Shown: positions 52,740 to 61,271 of the stretch, one piece after another | How the letters are laid out: every line of letters begins with the position of its first letter | Position numbering within the stretch: the stretch's first letter is position 1 | Assembly (NCBI RefSeq): GCF_002257565.1 | Contig: NZ_CP022736.1 | Span: 2,170,001 to 2,234,000, forward strand | DNA length: 64,000 nucleotides | Source: Herbaspirillum sp. meg3 | Lineage (GTDB): Bacteria; Pseudomonadota; Gammaproteobacteria; Burkholderiales; Burkholderiaceae_D | Reading direction: 5' to 3' | Notes under the pieces: model-generated | Seen by the model: only the letters and a program-made list of their open reading frames with translations | What the model was told of the DNA's origin: nothing | The model's database searches: none | Made by a program: the position numbers and the translations under genes

Positions 52740-54944
52740 ATGGAAATTAAAGTCAACTTTCTCGATAAGCTGCGCCTTGAAGCCAAGTTTGACGACTTCA
52801 CGGTCATCGCCGACCAGCCTATCCGCTACAAGGGCGATGGCTCCGCGCCCGGTCCCTTTGACTATTTTCTGGCTTCGTCGGCCTTGTGCGCGGCTTACTT
52901 CGTGAAGTTGTACTGCAACACGCGCAATATCTCGACCGAAAATATCCGCCTTTCGCAAAACAATATTGTCGATCCGGAAAACCGTTACAAGCAGATCTTC
53001 AAGATCCAGGTGGAGTTGCCCGCGGATATCGAAGAGAGTGACCGTCGCGGCATCTTGCGCTCCATCGAGCGCTGTACCGTGAAGAAGGTGGTGCAGGAAG
53101 GCCCGGACTTCATCATCGAAGAAGTCGAGAACCTCGATGCCGATGCGCAGTCTCTGCTGACGTTGAAGCCGGACGCTGACGCCAGCACCTTCATTCTGGG
53201 CAAGGATCTGCCGCTGGAACAGACCATCGCCAATATGTCGGGCATGTTGGCGGACCTGGGCATCAAGATTGAAATCGCGTCGTGGCGCAATATCATTCCT
53301 AACGTATGGTCCTTGCACATCCGTGATGCGCACTCGCCGATGTGTTTTACCAACGGCAAGGGCGCAACCAAGGAAAGCGCGCTGGCGTCGGCCTTGGGCG
53401 AGTACATCGAGCGCCTCAACAATAACCATTTCTACGCCGGTGCGTTCTGGGGTGAAGACATCGCCGAGGCGGAATTTGTCCATTATCCGAACGAGCGCTG
53501 GTTCAAGCCCGGCCGCAAGGATGCGTTGCCGAAAGAGATCCTGGATGACTACTGCCTGGAAATCTACAACCCGGATGGCGAGCTGCGCGGTTCGCATCTG
53601 ATCGACACCAACTCCGGCAACGTCAAGCGAGGCATCTGTTCGTTGCCGTACGTGCGTCAGTCGGATGGCGAGGTGGTGTATTTCCCGTCCAACCTGATCG
53701 AAAACCTGTTCGTCAGCAATGGCATGAGTGCCGGCAACACGCTGGCAGAAGCGCAGGTGCAATGTCTGTCCGAGATTTTTGAGCGGGCGGTCAAGCGCGA
53801 AATCCTGGAAGGTGAAATCACCTTGCCTGATGTACCGCAGGAAGTGCTGGCGAAATACCCCGGCATTCTGGCTGGGATTCAAGGCCTGGAAGAGCAGGGA
53901 TTTCCGGTGTTGGTGAAGGATGCATCTTTGGGCGGGACTTATCCAGTGATGTGCGTCACGTTGATGAACCCGCGCACAGGTGGCGTTTTTGCTTCCTTTG
54001 GCGCGCATCCAAGCTTCGAAGTTGCGCTGGAGCGCAGTCTCACGGAATTGCTTCAAGGGCGCAGTTTTGAAGGCCTGAACGATTTGCCTCCGCCGACCTT
54101 TGAAAGCAATGCGGTGACGGAGCCAAACAACTTTGTCGAGCACTTCATTGATTCCAGCGGCATTGTGTCGTGGCGCTTTTTCAGCGCCAAAGCGAATGTC
54201 GAGTTTGTCGAATGGGACTTTACCGCTCAGGGTGAGAATTCCAATGCCGAGGAAGCGGCGACTTTGTTCGGTATTCTCAAAGAGATGGGCAAAGAGGCGT
54301 ACGTAGCGGTGTACGACCAACTGGGCGCAATAGCCTGCCGGATTCTGGTGCCCGGTTATTCGGAAGTTTATCCGGTGGAGGATTTGGTCTGGGATAACAC
54401 CAACAAAGCATTGTTGTTCCGCGAGGATGTGTTGAATTTGCATCGTCTGGACGATGCTGCGCTGGAGGCGCTGCTTGAGCGTCTGGAAAACAGCGAGCTG
54501 GATGAGTATTCCGATATTGCCACTCTGATTGGCATTGAATTTGACGAAAATACGGAGTGGGGCCAACTGACCGTGCTGGAGTTGAAGCTGCTGATCAATT
54601 TGGCCTTGCAGCAATTCGAGGATGCGCAAGATCAGGTGGGCGCTTTCTTGCAGTACAACGACAATACGGTCGAGCGCAAATTGTTTTATCAGGCCTTGAG
54701 TGTGGTGCTGGAGGTCACGCTCGATGACGGTCTGGAGCTGGACGACTATGTGGTCAACTTCCGCCGGATGTTTGGCGATGCACGGATGGACGCCGTAATC
54801 GGTTCTGTCGACGGCAGTGTGCGCTTCTTCGGACTGACGCCAACGAGCATGAAGCTGGAAGGTCTCGACAGACACCACCGCCTGATCGACAGCTACAAGA
54901 AATTGCACAAGGCGCGCGCCAATGCCGCGGCTGCCGTTAGCTAA
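52740..54944 (+). CDS. OsmC domain / YcaO domain fusion protein
   Basis: The 734-residue two-domain protein has an N-terminal OsmC/Ohr-like domain at about 1-140. Two cysteines, Cys50 (FLASSALC) and Cys112 (SIERCTVKKVV), sit where the peroxide-reactive pair is expected. A YcaO domain at about 160-560 carries the ATP-binding pattern NGKGATKESALASALGEYIERL. A helical Leu/Glu-rich C-terminal region follows, as in E. coli YcaO. YcaO enzymes activate amides with ATP; E. coli YcaO is linked to RimO methylthiolation of S12. The fusion suggests a thiol or sulfur-handling role, but the substrate is unknown. No RiPP precursor or maturase genes are nearby. No clear ribosome binding site. Confidence 0.92.
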   Translation: MEIKVNFLDKLRLEAKFDDFTVIADQPIRYKGDGSAPGPFDYFLASSALCAAYFVKLYCNTRNISTENIRLSQNNIVDPENRYKQIFKIQVELPADIEESDRRGILRSIERCTVKKVVQEGPDFIIEEVENLDADAQSLLTLKPDADASTFILGKDLPLEQTIANMSGMLADLGIKIEIASWRNIIPNVWSLHIRDAHSPMCFTNGKGATKESALASALGEYIERLNNNHFYAGAFWGEDIAEAEFVHYPNERWFKPGRKDALPKEILDDYCLEIYNPDGELRGSHLIDTNSGNVKRGICSLPYVRQSDGEVVYFPSNLIENLFVSNGMSAGNTLAEAQVQCLSEIFERAVKREILEGEITLPDVPQEVLAKYPGILAGIQGLEEQGFPVLVKDASLGGTYPVMCVTLMNPRTGGVFASFGAHPSFEVALERSLTELLQGRSFEGLNDLPPPTFESNAVTEPNNFVEHFIDSSGIVSWRFFSAKANVEFVEWDFTAQGENSNAEEAATLFGILKEMGKEAYVAVYDQLGAIACRILVPGYSEVYPVEDLVWDNTNKALLFREDVLNLHRLDDAALEALLERLENSELDEYSDIATLIGIEFDENTEWGQLTVLELKLLINLALQQFEDAQDQVGAFLQYNDNTVERKLFYQALSVVLEVTLDDGLELDDYVVNFRRMFGDARMDAVIGSVDGSVRFFGLTPTSMKLEGLDRHHRLIDSYKKLHKARANAAAAVS

Positions 54945-54955
54945 GGTTGTGAATC

Positions 54956-55570
54956 ATGGCTGAATTGGATCTGTTTGGAGAGGTGCCCCCACCTGTAGCT
55001 GCAACGCGCCAGCGTCAGCCTCGGAGCCGCCCATCCGTCGCGCCACCTCAGCACACCTGGTTCTTCGCGTTGCGTCCTGCGCTCGCTGATGCGGCGAGTC
55101 TGGATGCGTTTGCTGAAAAACTCCTGGCGTTGCATGGCGTCACCGGCAAACGTGTCGGGCCGGAACGGCTCCATATCACTCTGGAGCTGGTTGGGCACGA
55201 CAGCAACGAGCGGGTGGTGGAGGCGGCATGCCGTGCAGCCGATGCGATTTGCTTTCCTGCTATCGATGCCCGTTTTAGTGCTGCCATGACATTTTCCGCG
55301 CCCAGCGGGCCGTTCGTGCTGCTCGGAGGCGACGGACTCAATGGTGTGCGTGAGCTGCGAACTGCACTTGGCTGGGCGTTGGCCGAGCAGGGTTTCAGGC
55401 CGCCGCGCACCTACGAACCACATATGACTCTTGGCTACGATCCGCGCCACCGTGTGGAGCGTATTGCCATCGATTCCGTTGGCTTTCAGATTGCCGAATT
55501 CGCGCTCGTCAAAAGTCACATTGGACTATCCCGCCACGAGGTGCTGCGTACTTGGACACTGAGTGCCTGA
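54956..55570 (+). CDS. thpR: RNA 2',3'-cyclic phosphodiesterase / 2'-5' RNA ligase family protein
   Basis: The 204-residue 2H phosphoesterase has both HxT-phi motifs: HITL at His73 and HMTL at His156. It probably opens 2',3'-cyclic phosphates on RNA. An N-terminal Pro/Arg-rich extension of about 30 residues precedes the domain. It starts 11 bp after the YcaO gene and is probably co-transcribed. Confidence 0.9.
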   Translation: MAELDLFGEVPPPVAATRQRQPRSRPSVAPPQHTWFFALRPALADAASLDAFAEKLLALHGVTGKRVGPERLHITLELVGHDSNERVVEAACRAADAICFPAIDARFSAAMTFSAPSGPFVLLGGDGLNGVRELRTALGWALAEQGFRPPRTYEPHMTLGYDPRHRVERIAIDSVGFQIAEFALVKSHIGLSRHEVLRTWTLSA

Positions 55571-55619
55571 TCGCCGACGATTGTTGGATGATCAGCGTAT
55601 GTGTTTATAGCGGCTGTGG

Positions 55620-56843
55620 TCAGACAGTTTTCTGTTGCCGGGTGACTAGCTGCGAACCGAAATCTGCCATCAAGGCAATGGCGATCGCTGCAGCACCAAT
55701 GAGAAAGAGCAGTCGATGATTGCCTCCCGTCGCATTGAATATCGCCGAATAACTATAGCCCGCAATCGCCTGAAACGCGGCGAATGCTGTGGTGGCACGG
55801 CCCCAGGTAAGGTTCTGTTGTTCGGCATGCCCAATGACTGTTTCGCGCACACGGGCCAACATCAGCGGGACGACGCCGGGAGGGAAGGCGCCAATCAGCA
55901 AGGTCAATGCAGCGATGCACCAATGATTGTCCGTCACACAGATGCCCACGACGGCCAGCAGTTGCGTCAACAGTACATAGCGCATCGTCGGACGCGCGCC
56001 GATGCGATCGGCGAGGAAGCCATACACTGGTGGTCCGAAGATCGCGCCGACACCATACAGAATCCAGAATAGCGAACCCAGATGCGCGCCGGCACCGAGG
56101 CCGCGTGCAATGAAATCCACGAAGAACACCATCGCCGGCACCAGGCCGACCGCCATCAAGGCGTATTGGAGATAGAGCAGGCCGGTGCCGGAAACCGCTT
56201 TTTCGCCCAGGACGGATCCATGCACGGCATGGGCCGTTGGCGCAGGCGCTGACGATGGCCACCAGAACCAGCTGACTGCTGTCAGCACTGCCGACACAAG
56301 GCCAAGGCCGAACCAGGTCTGCCACAGACCTAGATTCAACAGCAGCGGAACCAGCGTGCCAGAGCCGGCAATGCCCAAGCCCAGTCCCAGGAAAATGGCA
56401 CCGCTGGCGGATCCTCTGCGCTCAGCCGGGACGTGCGGCAAGATCGTTGCCGCTACCAGCACCATGATGGCACCGCCGGCAATACCCGACACCAGCCGCC
56501 AGCCGAAGAACCAGCTCACCGACAGTGGCATGGCGCAGGCCAGGAAGGCGAGTGTCACCAGCACCATCATCAGTCGCAACGTGGTCACGTTGGACAGTCG
56601 GCGCGCAATGGGGCGACCCAGCAGTGCACCCAACAAGTAGCCGGCCAGATTCGCGGCGCCCAGATAGACGATATCCGCCGCTGAAAACCAGTGCGCCTGG
56701 ATCAGCGGTGGAATCAAGGGCGTATAAGCAAAACGCGCCAGACCGATGCTGACCAGGCTGGCACACAGGCCCGCTAGGATGTGGCGCCAGACGGCATTGC
56801 GGTCTGAGCCCGGGAGTGGCGAAAGTGTCGTGTCGGCAGACAT
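55620..56843 (-). CDS. MFS transporter, YbfB/YjiJ type
   Basis: The 407-residue protein has about 12 membrane helices. The first carries ASLVSIGLARFAYTPLIPPLI, a YbfB/YjiJ-family signature; GRPIARRLSN lies in the loop 2-3 position, and YGFLADRIGARPTMRYV in the loop 8-9 position. ATG 56843 has AGGAAC at good spacing; the longer frame to 56921 would overlap the promoter. It is divergent from a TetR regulator with shared operators, so it is probably a repressed efflux or uptake gene. Substrate unknown. Confidence 0.9.
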   Translation of the reverse strand: MSADTTLSPLPGSDRNAVWRHILAGLCASLVSIGLARFAYTPLIPPLIQAHWFSAADIVYLGAANLAGYLLGALLGRPIARRLSNVTTLRLMMVLVTLAFLACAMPLSVSWFFGWRLVSGIAGGAIMVLVAATILPHVPAERRGSASGAIFLGLGLGIAGSGTLVPLLLNLGLWQTWFGLGLVSAVLTAVSWFWWPSSAPAPTAHAVHGSVLGEKAVSGTGLLYLQYALMAVGLVPAMVFFVDFIARGLGAGAHLGSLFWILYGVGAIFGPPVYGFLADRIGARPTMRYVLLTQLLAVVGICVTDNHWCIAALTLLIGAFPPGVVPLMLARVRETVIGHAEQQNLTWGRATTAFAAFQAIAGYSYSAIFNATGGNHRLLFLIGAAAIAIALMADFGSQLVTRQQKTV

Positions 56844-56905
56844 GGGGATGTTCCTATCAGGCAAGCTCTTACGATAAAAATGGCGATGAGGCCGCACTTC
56901 TATTT

Positions 56906-56921
56906 TTGACATTTGTGTCAA
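56906..56921. promoter_or_regulatory. TetR operator 1
   Basis: TTGACATTTGTGTCAA is a near-perfect palindrome (TTGACA/TGTCAA), 38 bp centre-to-centre from operator 2, between the divergent genes. Confidence 0.65.
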
Positions 56922-56930
56922 TAATGAGTA

Positions 56931-56959
56931 ATCCTAGTCATCATTGACATGGATGTCAA
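56931..56959 (-). promoter_or_regulatory. MFS gene promoter
   Basis: On the minus strand: -35 TTGACA (56954-56959), 17-bp spacer, -10 TAGGAT (56931-56936). The -35 lies inside operator 2, so a bound repressor would block it. Confidence 0.6.
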
Positions 56960-56961
56960 TG
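56942..56961. promoter_or_regulatory. TetR operator 2
   Basis: CATTGACATGGATGTCAATG is a perfect 20-bp palindrome (9 + 2 + 9). Its core TTGACAT-N2-ATGTCAA is shared with operator 1. A plus-strand -35 TTGACA (56944-56949) with TACAGT 18 bp on could drive the regulator gene. Confidence 0.72.
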
Positions 56962-57006
56962 ATGATCTACAGTCATCGTTCGATGGAAACAACAGGGGAG
57001 CAAGGC

Positions 57007-57594
57007 ATGGCCGGCGTTCGGCAATTTGATGAAGAAGCAGTCTTGGACAAGGCCATGGGTCTGTTCTGGAAAAAAGGCTATGCCGAAACCACCATGCAAG
57101 AGCTGGCGGCAGTCACCGGTGTGCAGCGCGGATCGCTATACCACGCCTATCAAGGCAAGGATGCCTTGTTCCTGAAAGTCTTTGATCTGTACATGGAACG
57201 CTTCATGGAGAGCGTCGTCAAGACGCTGGATCAGCAGAACATGTCGACGGCATTGACGGCTTTTTTTGCATTCGTCATCGATTCGATGACGGCGGGAGAA
57301 CCGACCAGAGGCTGCCTGACCAGCAAGACCGCATTAAGCAGTGAAGTGATCGAAGAGCCGATACGCCAGGTTTTGCAAAAGCTGATCGACAGGCTGGAGG
57401 AGGCTTTGCTGGAGCGCTTGTCGCGCCCTGGAGATACAGCGCAATTAATGACTTCGCCGGCCGAAGCAGCGCGTCTGATCACCACGTTCACGCGCGGGTT
57501 GGTCGTGATGGAGCGGGTGTATCAGAGCAGGGAGCGTTTGATCGATACGGCTGGCATGCTGGTCAAGCTGTTGCTTGGTGTGGCTGCGAAGTGA
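57007..57594 (+). CDS. TetR/AcrR-family transcriptional regulator
   Basis: The 195-residue repressor has an N-terminal helix-turn-helix (TTMQELAAVTGVQRGSLYHAYQGKDALF, about 27-54) and a helical ligand domain of the TetR C type (RGCLTSKTALSSEVIEEPIRQVL). ATG 57007 has GGGGAG (56995-57000) at good spacing; upstream in-frame ATGs would place the start inside operator 2. It very likely represses the divergent MFS gene and itself through the two palindromes. Ligand unknown. Confidence 0.9.
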   Translation: MAGVRQFDEEAVLDKAMGLFWKKGYAETTMQELAAVTGVQRGSLYHAYQGKDALFLKVFDLYMERFMESVVKTLDQQNMSTALTAFFAFVIDSMTAGEPTRGCLTSKTALSSEVIEEPIRQVLQKLIDRLEEALLERLSRPGDTAQLMTSPAEAARLITTFTRGLVVMERVYQSRERLIDTAGMLVKLLLGVAAK

Positions 57595-57627
57595 TGATTG
57601 CCGCACCTTCCGGTCTATTTCCTGTTT

Positions 57628-57906
57628 TTATTTCCGGCTGATCGATAGCCGCAGGCCGACCAGTCCCAGCAGTTTTTCTGCGGTGGCAATGGTGCCGCTG
57701 GAACGGCCACTTTCGATATCGCGCAGCGTACGTTCCGACAGACCCGTGACTTTAGCCATTTCCTTGATGGTGAGGCGCATGGTCGTGCGCAAGTGACGTG
57801 TCGCTTCGCCCAGACTCCATTCAGGATGGGCGAGCACTTCGTCGACAGCCTGTTTGCGCAGGTGTACCTGTTCTTGTATCGGGATGGGATTAAAACGTTT
57901 ATCCAT
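57628..57906 (-). CDS. hipB: HipB-like XRE-family antitoxin
   Basis: The 92-residue protein has a helix-turn-helix (MRLTIKEMAKVTGLSERTLRDIESGR, about 43-68) after a charged N-terminal helix, and a short tail LLGLVGLRLSISRK that could form the HipB beta-strand lid. It lies 30 bp downstream of the HipA-like gene on the same strand. It presumably neutralises the kinase and represses the operon. Confidence 0.82.
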   Translation of the reverse strand: MDKRFNPIPIQEQVHLRKQAVDEVLAHPEWSLGEATRHLRTTMRLTIKEMAKVTGLSERTLRDIESGRSSGTIATAEKLLGLVGLRLSISRK

Positions 57907-57936
57907 AATATTGTCTCGACAGTCCAGTGCGATCTT

Positions 57937-59226
57937 TTAGCGCAAGGCTTGCAGGCGTTTTGCGTGCGTGCGCAAATGTTGCTGCAGATAGCTCAGTACA
58001 TCGGTTTCCAGGCCAAAATCTTCGCCATGATCGGCGACCTCCTGCAGTGGTGTGGCCATGGCTTGCAAGGTCTCCAGCAGAGGCACGCGCGGCAAGCCGG
58101 TTTGCTCCGCCACCATATCGATGACGGCTTGCCAGTCCGGGCTGCCGTTGTCGTGCTGCGACCAGCGTATGCGGCGCGAGATGCCGTCCGGATGCAGATA
58201 CATCGGTGCAAAATCGAATAACGGCGTCAGGCCGATATGGCCGGCTTCATCGCGTGCAATGGCGGTATTGCGTGCGTGATTATCCTTGTTGGCCAGCGCG
58301 ATGTTGGCGACATCGCGACGCAGGTATTCGCACACCTCTGCCAACGGATCCGTAGCCACTTCGCCTAATTTCAGGCAAGCCTCATCATGCGTCGGCACTT
58401 GGCCGAAACGAGGTTTGTCGGTGAGCGTCGCCAGGCTTTCTTGCGCCAGGCGCAGTACCTTGCCGTTGGCGGCAATACGATCAAAGCGGGGGATGAATAG
58501 CGCCCGATCCAGCATCCGCAGCTTTGCATGTACGCGCAGGCCGAGATGGCGGGCAATGTCCATGTAAGGCGCTTCTTGTCGCAAGATTTGCGCCAGTCGC
58601 TCATTGGGGCCACGTCCGAATTTGACGATGTAATGCTCCCTCGCGCGTTCATCCGGCAGTGCGTGGTCGAGGTAAAGCAGGCCATCGTCGGCGCGCGTGA
58701 GCAAGATCTTTGGCCATTCGCCTTGTACACCGGACGAACCTGCGACGAACAAGCCATGTTGTGCAAGATATTCGGTGAAGTCGTCGGCGCGTGTGGCGAC
58801 ATCGTCGTCGGTGAAACCATGCAAGGAGCCGTCTGGTTGTTGCAGCCATTGCGCCGCTTCCTTGACCCGCAGATTGCCGATCGGATTGCCTGCCCCGGCG
58901 AGTAATAGCGGCCAGTCGCCTGCTGCCTCAGTCGTCTCTGGCATGTCCAGCCGTCGCAGCAATTCTTGCCGGCCATAGCCCTGCGGCAGCATGTCGATCA
59001 GGAAAACCGGCCAATGTGGCAGATCGAAGCCCGAGAATGACACGGGAAAGCCGCTGCAAAGTGCGTGCGCATCACGTCGGGATGACCAGGTCACAGCATA
59101 TTCCAGGCCATATCCGCTGGAGGTAGGCGCGAGCGTGCCAAGCGAGGCATCGCCCGTCAGGCTGATGGTGGCGGCATCAGTCCATTGATTGTTGCTGAAC
59201 AGTTCTATTGTGCAGAAGTTTTGCAT
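57937..59226 (-). CDS. hipA: HipA-like serine/threonine kinase toxin
   Basis: HipA kinases cause growth arrest, for example by phosphorylating GltX. The 429-residue product keeps the HipA layout: an N-terminal subdomain, a Gly/Ser loop SSGVQGEWPK (164-173), ATP-binding Lys202 in YIVKFG, the catalytic segment ANKDNHARN (Asp315, Asn320), and the Mg-binding PLFDFAP (Asp339). The loop Ser is present, though the loop differs from E. coli HipA. The toxin gene comes first and the antitoxin second, the reverse of E. coli hipBA. There is no clear Shine-Dalgarno, and the promoter lies in the AT-rich region 59227-59300. Confidence 0.87.
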   Translation of the reverse strand: MQNFCTIELFSNNQWTDAATISLTGDASLGTLAPTSSGYGLEYAVTWSSRRDAHALCSGFPVSFSGFDLPHWPVFLIDMLPQGYGRQELLRRLDMPETTEAAGDWPLLLAGAGNPIGNLRVKEAAQWLQQPDGSLHGFTDDDVATRADDFTEYLAQHGLFVAGSSGVQGEWPKILLTRADDGLLYLDHALPDERAREHYIVKFGRGPNERLAQILRQEAPYMDIARHLGLRVHAKLRMLDRALFIPRFDRIAANGKVLRLAQESLATLTDKPRFGQVPTHDEACLKLGEVATDPLAEVCEYLRRDVANIALANKDNHARNTAIARDEAGHIGLTPLFDFAPMYLHPDGISRRIRWSQHDNGSPDWQAVIDMVAEQTGLPRVPLLETLQAMATPLQEVADHGEDFGLETDVLSYLQQHLRTHAKRLQALR

Positions 59227-59228
59227 AG

Positions 59229-59288
59229 CGGCAGAAAAACTGCATTATTAAATAAGTATTTACTGATTATAGTGATATTTTTCTGCCG
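59229..59288. promoter_or_regulatory. Inverted repeat and promoter region of the HipAB operon
   Basis: The 11-bp arms CGGCAGAAAAA (59229-59239) and TTTTTCTGCCG (59278-59288) are perfect inverted repeats 38 bp apart. Between them lie an AT-rich palindrome TAAATA-AG-TATTTA (59249-59262) and a minus-strand -10 TATAAT (59266-59271). The arms are probable HipB operators. Confidence 0.55.
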
Positions 59289-59385
59289 TTATAGAGAATG
59301 TTGTCATGAAGTGTTGTTGTTTGGCGCAGAGAGGGCGCGCGGCAACGCCATGCGCCTTTCCGAGCGGCTTGCACGCCGGACAGGC

Positions 59386-59391
59386 TATAAT
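59386..59391 (+). promoter_or_regulatory. Candidate queE promoter (-10)
   Basis: Perfect TATAAT about 100 bp upstream of queE; no -35 at proper spacing. No preQ1 riboswitch pattern is evident in the leader. Confidence 0.4.
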
Positions 59392-59488
59392 GCCGCTTTA
59401 CGGAAAACCGGAGCAGCACGCTCCGTGCCTGCCGCTCAGGCAAACTCCGAAACCCGCGGCACCCACGCCGCCAGCGCTTCCTATCATT

Positions 59489-60124
59489 GTGACTTACAGC
59501 ATCAAAGAAATTTTCTATACCTTGCAAGGCGAGGGGACGCACGCCGGTCGCCCGGCGGTGTTTTGCCGTTTCAGCGGCTGCAACCTGTGGACCGGCCGCG
59601 AGGAAGACCGCAGCAAGGCGATCTGCCAGTTCTGCGATACCGACTTTGTCGGGACCGACGGCGAAGGTGGCGGCAAGTTCAAGACCAGCGATGCGCTGGC
59701 AGAGACCATCAATGATCTCTGGCCGGAGACTTATGCCGCCAGCAAGTACGTTGTTTTCACCGGCGGCGAGCCTTTGCTGCAATTGGATGAAGCGCTGATT
59801 GCCAGCATGCACGCGGTCGGGTTTGAGATCGCGATTGAAACCAACGGCACGATCCCGGTCCCGCCAGGCGTTGACTGGATCTGCGTGAGTCCAAAAATGG
59901 GTTCCGAGCTGAAGGTGTTCAAGGGTAGCGAACTCAAGGTGGTGATTCCTCAGCAGGCGCAGGTGTTGTCCGACTATGAAAAGCTGGACTTCGAACATTT
60001 CCTGCTGCAGCCCATGGATGGCCCTGACGCCGCACGCAACACCAAGCTGGCGATCGAACTGGTGAAAAATAATCCCAAGTGGAAGTTGAGCATCCAGACG
60101 CACAAGCTGCTGCAGATTCCCTGA
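59489..60124 (+). CDS. queE: 7-carboxy-7-deazaguanine synthase QueE
   Basis: This radical-SAM enzyme makes CDG in the queuosine/preQ0 pathway. The 211-residue product has the QueE-specific cluster CX14CX2C (Cys31, Cys46, Cys49) and VFTGGEPLLQLD near residue 88. The start is GTG 59489, giving MTYSIKEIFYTLQGEG as in the family. The frame runs back to ATG 59306, but that part has no homology and overlaps the promoter. Followed by queD after 150 bp. Confidence 0.95.
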   Translation: MTYSIKEIFYTLQGEGTHAGRPAVFCRFSGCNLWTGREEDRSKAICQFCDTDFVGTDGEGGGKFKTSDALAETINDLWPETYAASKYVVFTGGEPLLQLDEALIASMHAVGFEIAIETNGTIPVPPGVDWICVSPKMGSELKVFKGSELKVVIPQQAQVLSDYEKLDFEHFLLQPMDGPDAARNTKLAIELVKNNPKWKLSIQTHKLLQIP

Positions 60125-60274
60125 TCGCGCTATTGCCATTGGCATTGACTTACACTGCTGTACTGCAAACGAATATCTGTTATCGCCGCGAATAGCCGCT
60201 ATAACTAATGGCGACACTGCCGCCTTACGCGTTTGTTTACAATCTGACTCCGTTTTTAACACTGTAGAGCATTC

Positions 60275-60721
60275 ATGCTGACCATTACCCGTAAACTCGA
60301 ATTCGATGCCGGCCATCGCATCCCCGACCACAAGAGCCAGTGCCGTAACTTGCACGGTCATCGCTATACGCTGGAAATCACGCTGGTCGGCAAGGTCATC
60401 GAAGTCGAGGGTAGTTCCGACAACGGCATGATCATGGATTTCTCCGACATCAAGACCTTGGCCAAACAGCATCTGGTCGATGTCTGGGACCACGCTTTTC
60501 TGGTGTATGAAAAAGACAAGCCGGTACGCGATTTCCTGGCCAGTCTGCCGGACCACAAAACAGTCGTGATCGATCGCATTCCTACGGTGGAGAACCTGGC
60601 GCGTACCGCATTCGATATCCTCAATGCGGCCTATAAAGACGCTTATGGCACTGGCCTGCATCTGCAAAAGCTGGTGCTGCACGAGACGCCCAATTGTTGG
60701 GCCGAAGTGACTGCAGACTGA
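60275..60721 (+). CDS. queD: 6-carboxy-5,6,7,8-tetrahydropterin synthase QueD
   Basis: It acts just before QueE in queuosine synthesis. The 148-residue PTPS-fold protein has zinc ligands His14 (FDAGHRI), His27 and His29 (CRNLHGHRY) and the catalytic Cys23. Confidence 0.96.
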   Translation: MLTITRKLEFDAGHRIPDHKSQCRNLHGHRYTLEITLVGKVIEVEGSSDNGMIMDFSDIKTLAKQHLVDVWDHAFLVYEKDKPVRDFLASLPDHKTVVIDRIPTVENLARTAFDILNAAYKDAYGTGLHLQKLVLHETPNCWAEVTAD

Positions 60722-60731
60722 CCGGATAGCG

Positions 60732-61271
60732 ATGCAGACCATGAGCGACGCCATTGAACTACAGCACATGCGCCTGGCTTTGTCGCAAGCGCAAAACGCC
60801 TGGGATCTGGGTGAGGTGCCGGTAGGTGCTGTGGTGGTGAAGGACGGTGAAGTCATCGCGACCGGTTTCAACCAGCCCATCGGCAAGCATGATCCCACCG
60901 CGCACGCCGAGATCATGGCACTGCGCGCGGCAGCAGAGAAGCTGGGCAACTACCGGTTGCCCGGTTGCGAGTTGTACGTCACGCTGGAGCCGTGCATCAT
61001 GTGTGCCGGAGCCATGATGCATGCGCGGCTGGCGCGCGTCGTGTACGGCGCCGCCGATCCGAAGACCGGCGCCGGCGGTTCGGTCGTCAATCTGTTCGAA
61101 CAGGAACAGCTGAATCACCACACGGAGTTGGTCGGCGGCGTCATGGCCGACGCGTGCGGTCAATTGCTCAAGGCTTTTTTTGCAGAGCGGCGCGAACGCT
61201 TGAAGCAGGAACGATTGCAGCGCCAGGCAATCGCCCATGCACAGTTAACCGATGAAGAACTCAATGACTGA
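60732..61271 (+). CDS. tadA: tRNA(adenine34) deaminase TadA
   Basis: It converts A34 to inosine in tRNA-Arg(ACG). The 179-residue product has zinc/catalytic motifs HAE (His58, Glu60) and PCIMC (Cys88, Cys91). An in-frame ATG at 60741 is an alternative start. It is 10 bp after queD and overlaps ldcA by 20 bp. Confidence 0.96.
   Translation: MQTMSDAIELQHMRLALSQAQNAWDLGEVPVGAVVVKDGEVIATGFNQPIGKHDPTAHAEIMALRAAAEKLGNYRLPGCELYVTLEPCIMCAGAMMHARLARVVYGAADPKTGAGGSVVNLFEQEQLNHHTELVGGVMADACGQLLKAFFAERRERLKQERLQRQAIAHAQLTDEELND

Noticed and set aside
52641..54908. 755-codon minus-strand open frame opposite the OsmC-YcaO gene
   Set aside because: Same reason; the plus-strand gene has full domain support.
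59306..59488. N-terminal extension of queE from ATG 59306
   Set aside because: The extra 61 residues are Pro/Cys/Arg-rich without homology and lie over the queE promoter; GTG 59489 gives the family start.
59267..60949. 560-codon minus-strand frame spanning queE, queD and tadA
   Set aside because: It covers three confidently identified genes in antisense and has no recognisable domain.
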